Source: Lacipirellulaceae bacterium
GTDB lineage: Bacteria; Planctomycetota; Planctomycetia; Pirellulales; Lacipirellulaceae
Assembly (NCBI GenBank): GCA_040218535.1
Contig: JAVJRG010000002.1
Span: 1 to 42,597 of the forward strand
Reading direction: 5' to 3'
Length of the DNA stretch: 42,597 nucleotides
In this document: positions 1 to 9,240 of the stretch, piece after piece
Position numbering within the stretch: position 1 is the first letter of the stretch
Layout of the letters: each line of letters starts with the position of its first letter
Translations under genes and position numbers: made by a program
Notes under the pieces: model-generated
The model's database searches: none
Seen by the model: the letters and a program-made list of their open reading frames with translations, nothing else
What the model was told of the DNA's origin: nothing

Positions 1-114
1 TTGTATCGCTCTTGAGAAGTTTTACATGCAAAGGATGCGGCAACGCGTTTTATCCGATGCCTAAAGATTGATGACTCAGGTTCGTCGCGTCCTATTTTGA
101 CCATGGTCGATCGA

Positions 115-3100
115 TCAATCGAGCTTGACCTGAAATTGATATTCCCCGGAAGGAACTGCAAGAACCACGTTGCCGCTCTTTGATAGTAAGTCGACCTCTG
201 CGGTCTCTTCCTCTAGTGGCTGCTTGTTGAGTGTCACTCCGCTCACGTTTGCTGTTGGCAGGTAGACTTCAGCAGTAGTGCTCACAGGTACGGCAATCTT
301 GAGACTGAAATGGTCTGCGTCGACCTCCCAATGCGAGCTGATCCGGCCGTGGATGCTGTCGTAATCGGTTTTGGCCCATGTGAGCTTACCCCCCAATTGC
401 GGAGCGATGGCGAAGCGTTTGTAGCCCGGCTCCAAGCGGTGTATTCCCCCGATGTTCTCAGCCATCCATTGGTAAACGGCTCCGAAGGAATAGTGGGCAA
501 ACGAGTTCATGCCTGGGTCTTGAAAACCTTTTTCTGGCGTCCAGCCATCCCAGCGTTCCCAGATGCTGGTCGCTCCGTGCTTGATTGAGAAACCCCAAGA
601 AGGAAATGTTTCGTTGTGCAGTAGCCGATAGGCTATGTCGTTACGTCCAATCTTGGAGAGCACCAACATGAGATCCTTCGTCCCGACGAAACCGGTCGAG
701 AGGTGATAGCCACGCTTGGCGATCTCGGCGACCAGATGTTCAGCCGCCTGCTCGCGTTGACTTTCGTCGAGCAGATCATTAGCCAATGCCAACACGTAAC
801 AACATTGGGTGTCCCCAGTGATGCGTCCATCATCGGAGACATACTTTTCATTGAACGCAGTCTTGATCTCTTCGTACAGCGCGCGATATTCTGCCGCCTC
901 CTCACGATATCCGAGAACCTCAGCAGCTTCTGCCACGACCCGTACGCTGTGTGCATAGTACGCCATGTAGATGACTTCTTTGGGCGTATCCGCGTTGATG
1001 CTGAGCCAATCGCCGTAGCAGTGGAAGTCTTGCGGAGGCAGGACGCCGTCTTGGCTTCGCTGACGACAGAATTCGATAAACTTTTTCATTGACGGATAAT
1101 GTCGCTCTAGCAGACGACGGTCGCCGTAGACTTCGTAGATGGTCCACGGGCAAATTACACCGGCGTCAGCCCAGGCGGGACCGCCATCTTCGCCACCGAC
1201 TTTCTGAGGAGCGACTCTGGGAAACTGACCATCAGCTCGCTGGGCGTCGGTTAAGTCGACTAGCCACTTGTCGAAGAAGGCTTGGACATCCGTGTTCAAA
1301 GCAGCCGTTGCGACATAGACTTGCGCGTCACCGGTCCAACCCAGCCGCTCGTCACGTTGGGGACAGTCGGTTGGGATATCGATAAAGTTCGCATATTGCG
1401 TCCACAGTATGTTCTTGTGAAGGCGATTTAGCATCGGATCGGAACATTCGAACCGACCAGCAAGGGGCGTGTCGCTACTGAGCGCTATGCCAGTGATCGT
1501 TTCCTTATCGGGTGGTGAAGTTAAGCCGGTCACCTCGACGTACTGAAATCCGTGAAACGTAAAGCGTGGTTGCCAGACTTCGATTCCTTCGCCGTTACAG
1601 ACATAGGTGTCAATCGTACGTGCACCGCGTAGGTTCGTGGTGTAGAGGGTTCCGTCGGGATTCAAACGCTCAGCAAAACGCAACCGAATCTGCTGCCCCT
1701 GTTCACCACTTACTTTGAGCTGGACGACACCGGCAAAGTTCTGCCCAAGATCGAAGACATAGGTATCCGGTCGCGGTTGCGTGATCGAGACGGGAGAGAA
1801 TTCAGAGACTTTGCCAACCGGCGGGCCGGGCGCTGCTTCGACGCTTGGGCGAAACTCCGTTCCCACGTCAACAGGCTTCCAAGCGGATTGGTCAATCCCA
1901 GGTTCAGCCCAATCGGGAAGTGCCAGGCGCGCATCGTAGCGCTCGCCCATCAGAAAGTCTGCCTCACGAGTCGGCCCCGCCGTCGCTTTCCAATCTGCCC
2001 CGGTGCCAAACGTTTCTGTGGTTCCATCCATGTAAGTGATGTCGAGCTGCATCTTGAGTCGAGGCTTTTTGCCGTAGTGGTCGCGATTCCGGCCCCAGCC
2101 GATATAACCACTGAACCAACCGTCGGCTAAGGTGCCGCCCAGAGCATTTTTGCCCTGATTGATCTGTTGCGTCACGTCATAAGTACGGTAGTAGACTCGC
2201 TTGGAGTAGTCAGTCCAGCCGGGAGTAAAGTACTCCTCGGAAACGCGCTTCCCATTGAGATAGGCATCGGCATTGCCGAGTGCCGTGACGTAGAGGTTGG
2301 CTGACTGAACCGTTTTCGCGACATCAAACTCCGTGCGCAATAGCGGTACGGGCGGTAGGAAAAGACCCTGCAGCTTGGCAGTTCCCCACGGCTTGATGCC
2401 ATAGGGACCAATTGTTTGGGCAGGCTTCACCTTGGACTCATCCAAGGGTTCGGCAGGCCAGTGCTGCCCGGGGTTTCCACAACTAAACCATGATTGGTCG
2501 GATCGGATTTTGATCTCTTTGCCTGAGGCCAATTTGATGGTCAATCGAACCAAGAGACCGGTCGGGCCAGGTGAATCGTTCTTGATGTTGAAGCGAAGTT
2601 CGTTGGTGCCAGGCTTGAGCACATCGGCGACGGAAACCGGCTTAACGCGTTGCCAACCCGGCTCGCCATGAACCACCATTTTCTCATTGACGGCCATCCA
2701 AAGCTGATCGTCAGCAACAGCCAAAACTTCGGCCTGCTCGACCCTTGCTTCCTCGGGCAGTTCGAACCGGGCGACATAGAGCCGATGGCCTGCGGGAGCA
2801 TCTTTCGCGGGATCGTCTGCGTGACAGATCCACTGACAATCTTCGAAATCGGCATCCTGCGATTCGACGACTCGCTCGGCATCGTAACCAATCCATTCTG
2901 CTTCCCAATCTTCCGGCTCAAGTAGACCCATTGACCAAAGTGCCGGCTTGCTCCAAGCAGTGGAACGCTCTTGGGCATCCCAAGCCATGACTTTCCAGTG
3001 GCACGATTGACCCGACTTGAGCGGCTTACCAGCGTAGACAACCGCAGTGTTATTGTCGCTGGTGACCTTACCACTATCCCAGAGGTCAGCTTGCCCGGCA

Positions 3101-3357
3101 GCTAGGCGTGAGGTACTGCTTGCAACGAGAATACGGTAGGCAGTTTGTCGCTGTCCACGCTCTTCGGACTGCAGAAGCCACCCTAGTCGCGGAGCCGTCT
3201 CGTCGATGCCTAGGGGATCGGTTCGGGACTCACAGCGCAGCCTTTCAAGACGGACCTTTGACTCGCCAGCTAGGCAGCCGTCACTCTGGAAGAGACACAA
3301 GAGTGCGAACGCCAAGAGAGCGGTTGCACGTTTGATGAGGAATAGGCTTTCGCTCAT
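115..3357 (-). CDS. Exported alpha-L-rhamnosidase, GH78
   Basis: Predicted 1080-residue exported glycosidase releasing terminal alpha-L-rhamnose. I start it at the ATG at 3357, not the longer reading from 3429. The internal start begins directly with a signal peptide (SLFLIKRATALLAFALLCLF) and leaves 29 nt to the upstream stop, whereas the longer form would overlap that gene. Order seen: Ig-like N-terminal rhamnosidase domain (about 35-145), an extra galactose-binding-like domain (about 150-325), the Bac_rhamnosid_N lectin-like domain (about 335-490), a linking beta-sandwich, then the (alpha/alpha)6 catalytic domain. Within that, the signature DCPQRDERLGWTGD (664-677) carries the acidic residues known in GH78, and a later IWERWDGW supplies the second conserved Glu. 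Last gene of the seven-gene minus-strand run. Family call is firm; substrate is inferred. Confidence 0.93.
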   Translation of the reverse strand: MSESLFLIKRATALLAFALLCLFQSDGCLAGESKVRLERLRCESRTDPLGIDETAPRLGWLLQSEERGQRQTAYRILVASSTSRLAAGQADLWDSGKVTSDNNTAVVYAGKPLKSGQSCHWKVMAWDAQERSTAWSKPALWSMGLLEPEDWEAEWIGYDAERVVESQDADFEDCQWICHADDPAKDAPAGHRLYVARFELPEEARVEQAEVLAVADDQLWMAVNEKMVVHGEPGWQRVKPVSVADVLKPGTNELRFNIKNDSPGPTGLLVRLTIKLASGKEIKIRSDQSWFSCGNPGQHWPAEPLDESKVKPAQTIGPYGIKPWGTAKLQGLFLPPVPLLRTEFDVAKTVQSANLYVTALGNADAYLNGKRVSEEYFTPGWTDYSKRVYYRTYDVTQQINQGKNALGGTLADGWFSGYIGWGRNRDHYGKKPRLKMQLDITYMDGTTETFGTGADWKATAGPTREADFLMGERYDARLALPDWAEPGIDQSAWKPVDVGTEFRPSVEAAPGPPVGKVSEFSPVSITQPRPDTYVFDLGQNFAGVVQLKVSGEQGQQIRLRFAERLNPDGTLYTTNLRGARTIDTYVCNGEGIEVWQPRFTFHGFQYVEVTGLTSPPDKETITGIALSSDTPLAGRFECSDPMLNRLHKNILWTQYANFIDIPTDCPQRDERLGWTGDAQVYVATAALNTDVQAFFDKWLVDLTDAQRADGQFPRVAPQKVGGEDGGPAWADAGVICPWTIYEVYGDRRLLERHYPSMKKFIEFCRQRSQDGVLPPQDFHCYGDWLSINADTPKEVIYMAYYAHSVRVVAEAAEVLGYREEAAEYRALYEEIKTAFNEKYVSDDGRITGDTQCCYVLALANDLLDESQREQAAEHLVAEIAKRGYHLSTGFVGTKDLMLVLSKIGRNDIAYRLLHNETFPSWGFSIKHGATSIWERWDGWTPEKGFQDPGMNSFAHYSFGAVYQWMAENIGGIHRLEPGYKRFAIAPQLGGKLTWAKTDYDSIHGRISSHWEVDADHFSLKIAVPVSTTAEVYLPTANVSGVTLNKQPLEEETAEVDLLSKSGNVVLAVPSGEYQFQVKLD

Positions 3358-3386
3358 GAATAAACTTTCGTCTGCTTTCTTGATAA

Positions 3387-4691
3387 CTAAATGACTTCGA
3401 AGCCTTCTCGCTGCGAACGGTTGAGCCAACGCGTTGCTTCATCATCTTTGATGATCTGTTGTGAGATCGGATCCCACGTGATCGTTTTGCCAAGGCGCAT
3501 GGCGATATTCGCCAAATGACAGAGGTTGAGCGACCTCAGATGACTGGCTGCATCGGATTGCGATTCGGTTCGCTCTCGACAGCTCCAATAGAAGTTCGCG
3601 AGATGATTCATCGGCTCTCGACCTTTGCGCAGTTCAGCAGTCATCTCGTCAGGAATCGGAGACTCGGCGAGCTGCTCGATTGGCCGACCGGTGAGCTTGC
3701 CTCGATTGACAAAGTACCGGCCATCTTCACATTCGAAGAGCACACCATTGTCAAAGCCAGCTTTACGTGCGTTGTCTACGATCAGAATCTCAGTTCCGGT
3801 AGCCAGGCGACACCGGATTCTGAAACTCGCCGCCGTGTTGTAACTATGGTTTACGCTCGGCAGGCCATTCTCAAAAGCGACCGGATGTGTAACGGAGATC
3901 ACCTCGATGCTGACGGGTTCCTTCATCTGCGGCTCCAGAGCCCACTGGGCGATGTCCACATGATGCGCTCCCCAGTCAGTCATCTTTCCACCAGAATACT
4001 CATACCACCAACGAAAGTTGCCATGACATCGCTGGGGAATGTAGTCCGTCGACGGGGCTTGGCCGAGCCAACGATTCCAGTCAAGTTCCGCAGGCGGCTC
4101 GGTCGCTGAAAACGGCCCGCCAGTCGGTCCGCCACCGATCGCGACGGTGATTTGTTTCACCTTGCCGAGTCTGCCTGAGCGAGCAAGCGCTACGGCCGTC
4201 TGGAAGTTCGAATCGCTACGCTGTTGCGTACCGACTTGTAGGATCTGCTCCGTTTCGCCAAGCACCTGATCGATCAGTTGCCCTTCAGCGACGGTTAGAG
4301 TCAGTGGCTTCTCGCAATAGACGTCCTTCTTGCTTCGCAAAGCATCGACGGTGATCTTCGTATGCCAATGATCAGGGGTGCATACGAAGAACGCATCAAT
4401 ATCCTTGCGGCCAAGTAACTCTTCATGGTCACTGCAAACGAAAGCCTGCCCTTGGGCGAATTCCTGGTTATAGGACTCCGCCCTTGCACGGTCGACTTCG
4501 CAGATGGCACGGATACGAAACCAAGGTTTGAACTGATTCGCAGCATGAAACCGTGCTATGCCACCCGCTCCAATTACCGCTACTGCAAACTGATCGCTAG
4601 GAGCAACTTCGGCGTCCCCCCTCGCAGACGTCGCGTTGCCAAGTAAGGCAGTGGCAGCTATCGACTGCTTGACGAATGATCTACGATCCAT
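3387..4691 (-). CDS. Exported Gfo/Idh/MocA-family oxidoreductase
   Basis: NAD(P)-dependent sugar oxidoreductase of the Gfo/Idh/MocA family, 434 residues from the ATG at 4691. An open reading extends to 4790, but the 4691 start opens with a twin-Arg leader (MDRRSFVKQS) and sits 29 nt after the upstream stop. The Rossmann motif GAGGIA is at about 41-46 and the conserved E-K-P of the sugar-binding motif at 127-129 (CEKPL). The C-terminal part ends with a CHLANIA...WD block also seen in the protein at 35505-36776, so the two are paralogues of one planctomycete subfamily. Tat export fits a folded cofactor-bearing protein. It sits between two glycosidases and may oxidise a released sugar; the substrate is unknown. 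Confidence 0.9.
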   Translation of the reverse strand: MDRRSFVKQSIAATALLGNATSARGDAEVAPSDQFAVAVIGAGGIARFHAANQFKPWFRIRAICEVDRARAESYNQEFAQGQAFVCSDHEELLGRKDIDAFFVCTPDHWHTKITVDALRSKKDVYCEKPLTLTVAEGQLIDQVLGETEQILQVGTQQRSDSNFQTAVALARSGRLGKVKQITVAIGGGPTGGPFSATEPPAELDWNRWLGQAPSTDYIPQRCHGNFRWWYEYSGGKMTDWGAHHVDIAQWALEPQMKEPVSIEVISVTHPVAFENGLPSVNHSYNTAASFRIRCRLATGTEILIVDNARKAGFDNGVLFECEDGRYFVNRGKLTGRPIEQLAESPIPDEMTAELRKGREPMNHLANFYWSCRERTESQSDAASHLRSLNLCHLANIAMRLGKTITWDPISQQIIKDDEATRWLNRSQREGFEVI

Positions 4692-4720
4692 ACCCAAGTC
4701 GCAACGCTTAGCTTGGTTCA

Positions 4721-7465
4721 CTACTGAGTTCCTCCCCGGTTCGTAGCCACTTTCGGAGGGACGGCATTGCGGACTAAGGCAAATCGCCATGAGTCGGAAG
4801 TCGAGCGAAAACGCACGATGCCGGACTCGTCAGCCGGGGCGACAGTGTCTCCTAAGTTGCCGTGTTCATCCATTTGCCGAACTGCCAAGTCATCATTCAG
4901 CGACCATCCCGTGATTTCGACGATGTTCAATTCGCACGCACGGTCGGGAGTCAGAAAGAGGTTCCAGCGATCGTCGTCCGTGCGAAATGTTGTCAGCCGC
5001 CCTCGGCACCTCACGTACTCCACTGTCTGTTCACCATTGGATTCAACCGTCAAGTAATTCGGTGCTTTGATAACGGTTCGTAAATTGTCGTTCTCAACGA
5101 TACGCGTTTGCGAGAACTGAGGACCCTCAACGAAGTACCCTCGAGGACCTAGCATTACTTTCTTTCCATCGACTTCCAACGGCTGAGGTGCATCTGCAAA
5201 ATTGACCACGACCGTAGTGCCGTTACTGAATTTCGTTTTTTGCACGGAACAGTCAGCTGTGAGAAACTCATGGCTGACCAATTGCTCGAACGCCACAACC
5301 TTATGCAGTTGGCACGTATCGTGATAGGTTTGCAACAACCGGTGTTGGTCTTCGGGCAGCTTGTAACCCTTGCCACTCGTCCAGAACAAGGGAATGGTTC
5401 CGTAGAGAATGTTGAACAGATCCTTACGGTCGGAGAGCTCCGGAGCTGCTTCATAGAGCATTCCGGCGGTATCGCCCCAATACCAAGTCGTAATGGCGCA
5501 ATCGTGATAGACCAATTCCCAAAGGGGAACGCGATGCGCGAAGCCAATCCCGAATTTGAGATACTTGTCCGTAAGTTGATCGCGGCTTGGTCGGTCGAGG
5601 TAACCGGCGGGCCACGAAGACCACCAAAAGGGGCCGCTCATCGTGCCCTCGAAGTACTCGACTTGGTCAACAATCCAATCGTTGCCATGCTCAGTTCCCA
5701 GCACGAGGCCGTACTGGTTCATCGTTTGGTATAACTCTCTTCGGTTGGCGAGATCTTGCCGACGATCAAACATATGTTCGGGGTGAAAGTCTTCCAGCAA
5801 GTCGGCAGCAGCGGCAACGTCAACGAAACGTGCGTTGTAAGGGACCTCCTCTAGTTGAGCGGGTGTGTATGCCTGCTCGGCGGCTTTCCAGCACGCTGAG
5901 GAACGCCAGTACATTTGCTTTCCCCGGCGTAGTTTCCATCCCAACTTCGGCTTGCCGCCCGGACGCGAAATCACTGATGTTTGTTTGATATTATCACGTT
6001 GAAAGTTCGTCTCTCCCTCAAGAATATCCGTGTAACTATCGTAGCGGCCGGTTAAGTAGCCCAAATTGTTGAGCCAAGCAACCGTTTTTGCATCCTTGCA
6101 ATTGCTAACGATTCCGCGGTCGATCCCCAAGGGACTCAATGCACGGATGAACGACTCGGCATCGTCACCGCCCCAGATGGACGGCGCACCTCGCAACAGC
6201 GAAACCTTCGGCTTGTACTTCGCCTTGTCCGCCAGGGTTCGAAATCGGCCTTGGCGTTTCAAGTCTTCGCGATACTTGCGAGCGAACTCAACGTATCCGC
6301 CTCCGCTGGTAAACTTCAACGATACCGAACGGCGATACCCGAAACTGTCGAGTGCCGGCAGCCAACGTACTTCTGGCCAATGGCGGCCGTCCTCATGCTG
6401 CACGAAAGCAACTTCCGCATCGGTTGGGGTATCTACCACCACCATCATTCCGTCGCGAAGTTGCTCATCGAAGAGTCCTACCCATGGCATATCAAGGCAG
6501 TGAGTGTTGCCATAGACCCGCAACGGCCAGTCGGCATAGGTCGGGTCTTTTTGATCCAGAAGCACACCGCAAGAACGATCGCAGAAGACGAATTTGCCTG
6601 CAGACATATCCGTCGAGAAACGTGGAGGATAATTGGCAGCAGCAATAGGAGACTGCGACGTGGCAGCGTCCAGAGAGAACTTCACGGTGGAATCACTGGC
6701 CAGCTCAATGTGGGCAGTAAGAGGTTGTTTAGCAAAACGATCGAACATGGTCACTTGGAGAATGTTAGGGTCGGTCTGTTCAACACGCTTCAACACAAGC
6801 CACTTGGAGACAGGCTCACTTCGCCATGTTCGATTCGTCACTTTGTCCGTAATTTTGTAGACGTGTTCCTTCGCATCCAAATCTAGGAACAGGCTTTCGT
6901 TGTTGATCGTGATCTGGTTGAGAAGCTCCGACTTCGGTTCTGGTGGCGAGCTAGTGATTGGAGCAAGCTTCATGGCAGAGAGAGAAACTCTATGCTTTTG
7001 CTTTCCCAGAGAGAACCGGACGGCCCGCACTCGTCCGCTCGCAGCCAGTGGCAAGCGGTAGGTGTGCGACTTTCCATCGGGACGGAAAAGGACGCGTCGG
7101 AACTTCCTCCAGGATACCTCCTGCTCATTCACCCAGTAGACGATATACTCACCAAGATCACCGCGGACATTGGTTTGCATACTGAATTCCAGGGCAACAG
7201 GTCCAGCCATGGGGGTCTTTGAGAAATCAAAGTCGATCAAGGAGTCCTGACCCTGACCCGTGGTCGCTACTTCCAACCCATTTTCGGTCGTAGTCAAAGT
7301 GCAGTTGATTCCACGCACCGCAACCATTGAGTCGTCAAGAATTTTGAGGGTTTGCTCCTCAGCATTCGCAGTGCCTGCAACTAAAAGCATGCACCAACAC
7401 AGACAGCTTCCGAGTCGGCTCGCTCGGAAGTTCGTTTCTGAAGGACTTGAATAGCGGGAGATCAT
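4721..7465 (-). CDS. Exported glycoside hydrolase related to GH101/GH129 (alpha-N-acetylgalactosaminidase-like)
   Basis: 914 residues with a signal peptide ending near ANA (residue 35). Residues about 38-169 form a jelly-roll-like module that recurs elsewhere in the locus. The rest resembles the family described as glycosyl hydrolases related to GH101 and GH129: a TIM-barrel-like region with GTEHGNDW, FWWSSWPAGYLDRP and VPLWELVYHDC followed by TTWYWGD, then a small beta-domain. Characterised GH101 and GH129 enzymes cut alpha-linked GalNAc from glycans; that specificity is inferred here, not shown. Stop lies 29 nt before the oxidoreductase gene. No strong ribosome site precedes the start. I recognise the family from these motifs without a profile search, so the call is moderate. 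Confidence 0.68.
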   Translation of the reverse strand: MISRYSSPSETNFRASRLGSCLCWCMLLVAGTANAEEQTLKILDDSMVAVRGINCTLTTTENGLEVATTGQGQDSLIDFDFSKTPMAGPVALEFSMQTNVRGDLGEYIVYWVNEQEVSWRKFRRVLFRPDGKSHTYRLPLAASGRVRAVRFSLGKQKHRVSLSAMKLAPITSSPPEPKSELLNQITINNESLFLDLDAKEHVYKITDKVTNRTWRSEPVSKWLVLKRVEQTDPNILQVTMFDRFAKQPLTAHIELASDSTVKFSLDAATSQSPIAAANYPPRFSTDMSAGKFVFCDRSCGVLLDQKDPTYADWPLRVYGNTHCLDMPWVGLFDEQLRDGMMVVVDTPTDAEVAFVQHEDGRHWPEVRWLPALDSFGYRRSVSLKFTSGGGYVEFARKYREDLKRQGRFRTLADKAKYKPKVSLLRGAPSIWGGDDAESFIRALSPLGIDRGIVSNCKDAKTVAWLNNLGYLTGRYDSYTDILEGETNFQRDNIKQTSVISRPGGKPKLGWKLRRGKQMYWRSSACWKAAEQAYTPAQLEEVPYNARFVDVAAAADLLEDFHPEHMFDRRQDLANRRELYQTMNQYGLVLGTEHGNDWIVDQVEYFEGTMSGPFWWSSWPAGYLDRPSRDQLTDKYLKFGIGFAHRVPLWELVYHDCAITTWYWGDTAGMLYEAAPELSDRKDLFNILYGTIPLFWTSGKGYKLPEDQHRLLQTYHDTCQLHKVVAFEQLVSHEFLTADCSVQKTKFSNGTTVVVNFADAPQPLEVDGKKVMLGPRGYFVEGPQFSQTRIVENDNLRTVIKAPNYLTVESNGEQTVEYVRCRGRLTTFRTDDDRWNLFLTPDRACELNIVEITGWSLNDDLAVRQMDEHGNLGDTVAPADESGIVRFRSTSDSWRFALVRNAVPPKVATNRGGTQ

Positions 7466-7547
7466 GAATGTAAAGCCGCAAGGGCGGGTGGGTATTTTGA
7501 TTGAGGTTTATCGGTTGAGAAAGACTTCATTGGCAATTATCCACAGC

Positions 7548-9233
7548 TCAGTTTACTCGTACTTTGGTAGCCGTGTTTCTTGCCGTCTCATCTGAAGGGG
7601 TGCCTTCTTTATTTCGCCACCCCAATTGCTCGATCCGCTCCAACTCAGCATGGATGTCAGTCCCCTCGTAAAAAGAAAACCAGCCAAGAAGTCTTTTCGT
7701 TTCACCCGGAGCACAGTCGGGAAACTGCGGATCCGCGTGCAGGCAAGGACAGTCGGCATTCCCCCAGGCGCGTTGGATGGGGGACCAGGCAGTGATAATC
7801 CAACGATCCCCATTTTCATTACGGCATGCTGAGTAAGGACCTAAAAAAAGCTTGTTTTCATTCGTCTGCTCAGCAAATCCTTTGGCGAACTTTAGCAGAG
7901 CACAGTTCTGCACACGCAAGTCCGTGAGCGTTTCGCTGGTGCCGTTGCTCAGCCACATTTCCATGCGGATGGAATCCTTGAGAGGGACCAGCTTCGTGCC
8001 GAAGGTGATCTTGTTGGGCAGTTCCCTCTCGCATTGCAATGATCCATCGTTCGCTGTTTGCCATTCAAGTTTGGGAAGCGAGGTGTTTTGTTCTTCCCAG
8101 AGGGTTGGAATATGCGTGTGCGCTAAATAGGTGAGTCCAAGATTCGACCAGAGGGCTTCTGGAACATCGAGAACGACGTAGCTCGAAGGGTCCCAAGGAG
8201 TGAAGACACTGGCTTTCGTTTCGCGCTGGGGATCGATGGCGCCTTCCAAGAAACCGATTCGCGGATGAGGACCTCCTGGGTACGGCAGTACCTGCAAAGT
8301 CTGTGCTGCGCGAGTCGGTTTGGTGGCTGGCGAAATATTGAAGCGGTCGAGCGCGGACTGAATCTTGGGGGCCGATAGGCCAGTCGCCAGTTGGATCTGC
8401 TCATGGGAGAATCCGTGGTACCAGACCATGTTCTGCAACCAGCGTTTCAGCTCTTGGTCGGTCTTGGGCCTGCGAGCATTGCGACTGGTCGTCGTGGGCG
8501 ACGAAAAGCTTGCCGCGTGGACGTTACTCTTCTCCGTGTCTGCGGGTGTATTCTCCTCGCACTGGAAAGTTAGCATCACGTCGTTGCGGAATCCAATGTC
8601 GGCAGTACCCTGGCCGACGTCCATTGCCAAGACGGCGGTTCGCTTGCCGACGCTGTCGGTGCGTAGTCGTATCACGCAGTATTGCAGCGGGTCGCCGTGC
8701 AATCGTGCTGGCAAAGGTAGTAATTTCGGCAGTTCGGCTTCTAGCCATTGATCACGGCTGCGAGACGATTTACCCTCGGACTTCTCTGAAAACAGTTGCT
8801 CGCTGTGCACTTTTAATGGCGCTGTCACGCCCGCGAGGTTGGCGACTTTCACCAGATAGGTGTTCCACTCCCCCTGCTTGAGAACGAGCTTTGCCTTGCC
8901 AGCAGCAACCTTTACGCGAGATTCAGGATTGATCGAGACTTCCAGCAGGCAATAAGGTTCCAACACTCTTTGAACCGGGCAAGCATCGCAGACTATCTCA
9001 GCCTCGATTTCCGTAGAGAGGGCAAAATCGACCTTGGCAAGTGCAGCGACCAAGTCTTGAAATTCACCAGAGCGCAGCGTCACCGAAGCATCCAGTGAGT
9101 GGCAGCCTGCCTCGGTACAGACCGTCTCGGCTTTTGCTGTTGCCGAGCTGCCAACAAGAACGACTGCCGCGATTGCCAGGTGGCAAAGCAGCCCTAAAGC
9201 ATGACGATTGTCTCTAGACTCCGAGAATCTCAC
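7548..9233 (-). CDS. Exported protein of unknown function, GTG start
   Basis: 561 residues, function not recognised. I start it at the GTG at 9233: a GAGGAG site sits 10 nt upstream inside the stop region of the preceding gene, and the GTG opens directly onto a signal peptide (hydrophobic LAIAAVVLVGSSATAKA, about 19-35). The longer open reading from 9386 would overlap the upstream gene by about 146 nt and has no leader at its start. A Cys-bearing N-terminal part (CTEAGCH, CDACP) is followed at about 88-225 by a beta-rich module resembling part of the neighbouring metallohydrolase. Then comes a low-complexity linker, a helical stretch (260-300) resembling a small helix-turn-helix, and a C-terminal beta-domain (320-525) with GGPHPRIGFLEGAI. 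It probably works with the adjacent metallohydrolase. Confidence 0.75.
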   Translation of the reverse strand: MRFSESRDNRHALGLLCHLAIAAVVLVGSSATAKAETVCTEAGCHSLDASVTLRSGEFQDLVAALAKVDFALSTEIEAEIVCDACPVQRVLEPYCLLEVSINPESRVKVAAGKAKLVLKQGEWNTYLVKVANLAGVTAPLKVHSEQLFSEKSEGKSSRSRDQWLEAELPKLLPLPARLHGDPLQYCVIRLRTDSVGKRTAVLAMDVGQGTADIGFRNDVMLTFQCEENTPADTEKSNVHAASFSSPTTTSRNARRPKTDQELKRWLQNMVWYHGFSHEQIQLATGLSAPKIQSALDRFNISPATKPTRAAQTLQVLPYPGGPHPRIGFLEGAIDPQRETKASVFTPWDPSSYVVLDVPEALWSNLGLTYLAHTHIPTLWEEQNTSLPKLEWQTANDGSLQCERELPNKITFGTKLVPLKDSIRMEMWLSNGTSETLTDLRVQNCALLKFAKGFAEQTNENKLFLGPYSACRNENGDRWIITAWSPIQRAWGNADCPCLHADPQFPDCAPGETKRLLGWFSFYEGTDIHAELERIEQLGWRNKEGTPSDETARNTATKVRVN

Positions 9234-9240
9234 GGGACTA

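Noticed and set aside
99-108. GACCATGGTC palindrome just beyond the rhamnosidase stop
   Set aside because: A 10-bp palindrome with no loop or T-tract; too short to call an operator or terminator, and the 114-nt end of the window shows nothing else.
3516-4109. 197-codon open reading on the plus strand inside the oxidoreductase gene
   Set aside because: It is the antisense shadow of a clear Gfo/Idh/MocA gene, with no leader, family motif or ribosome site.
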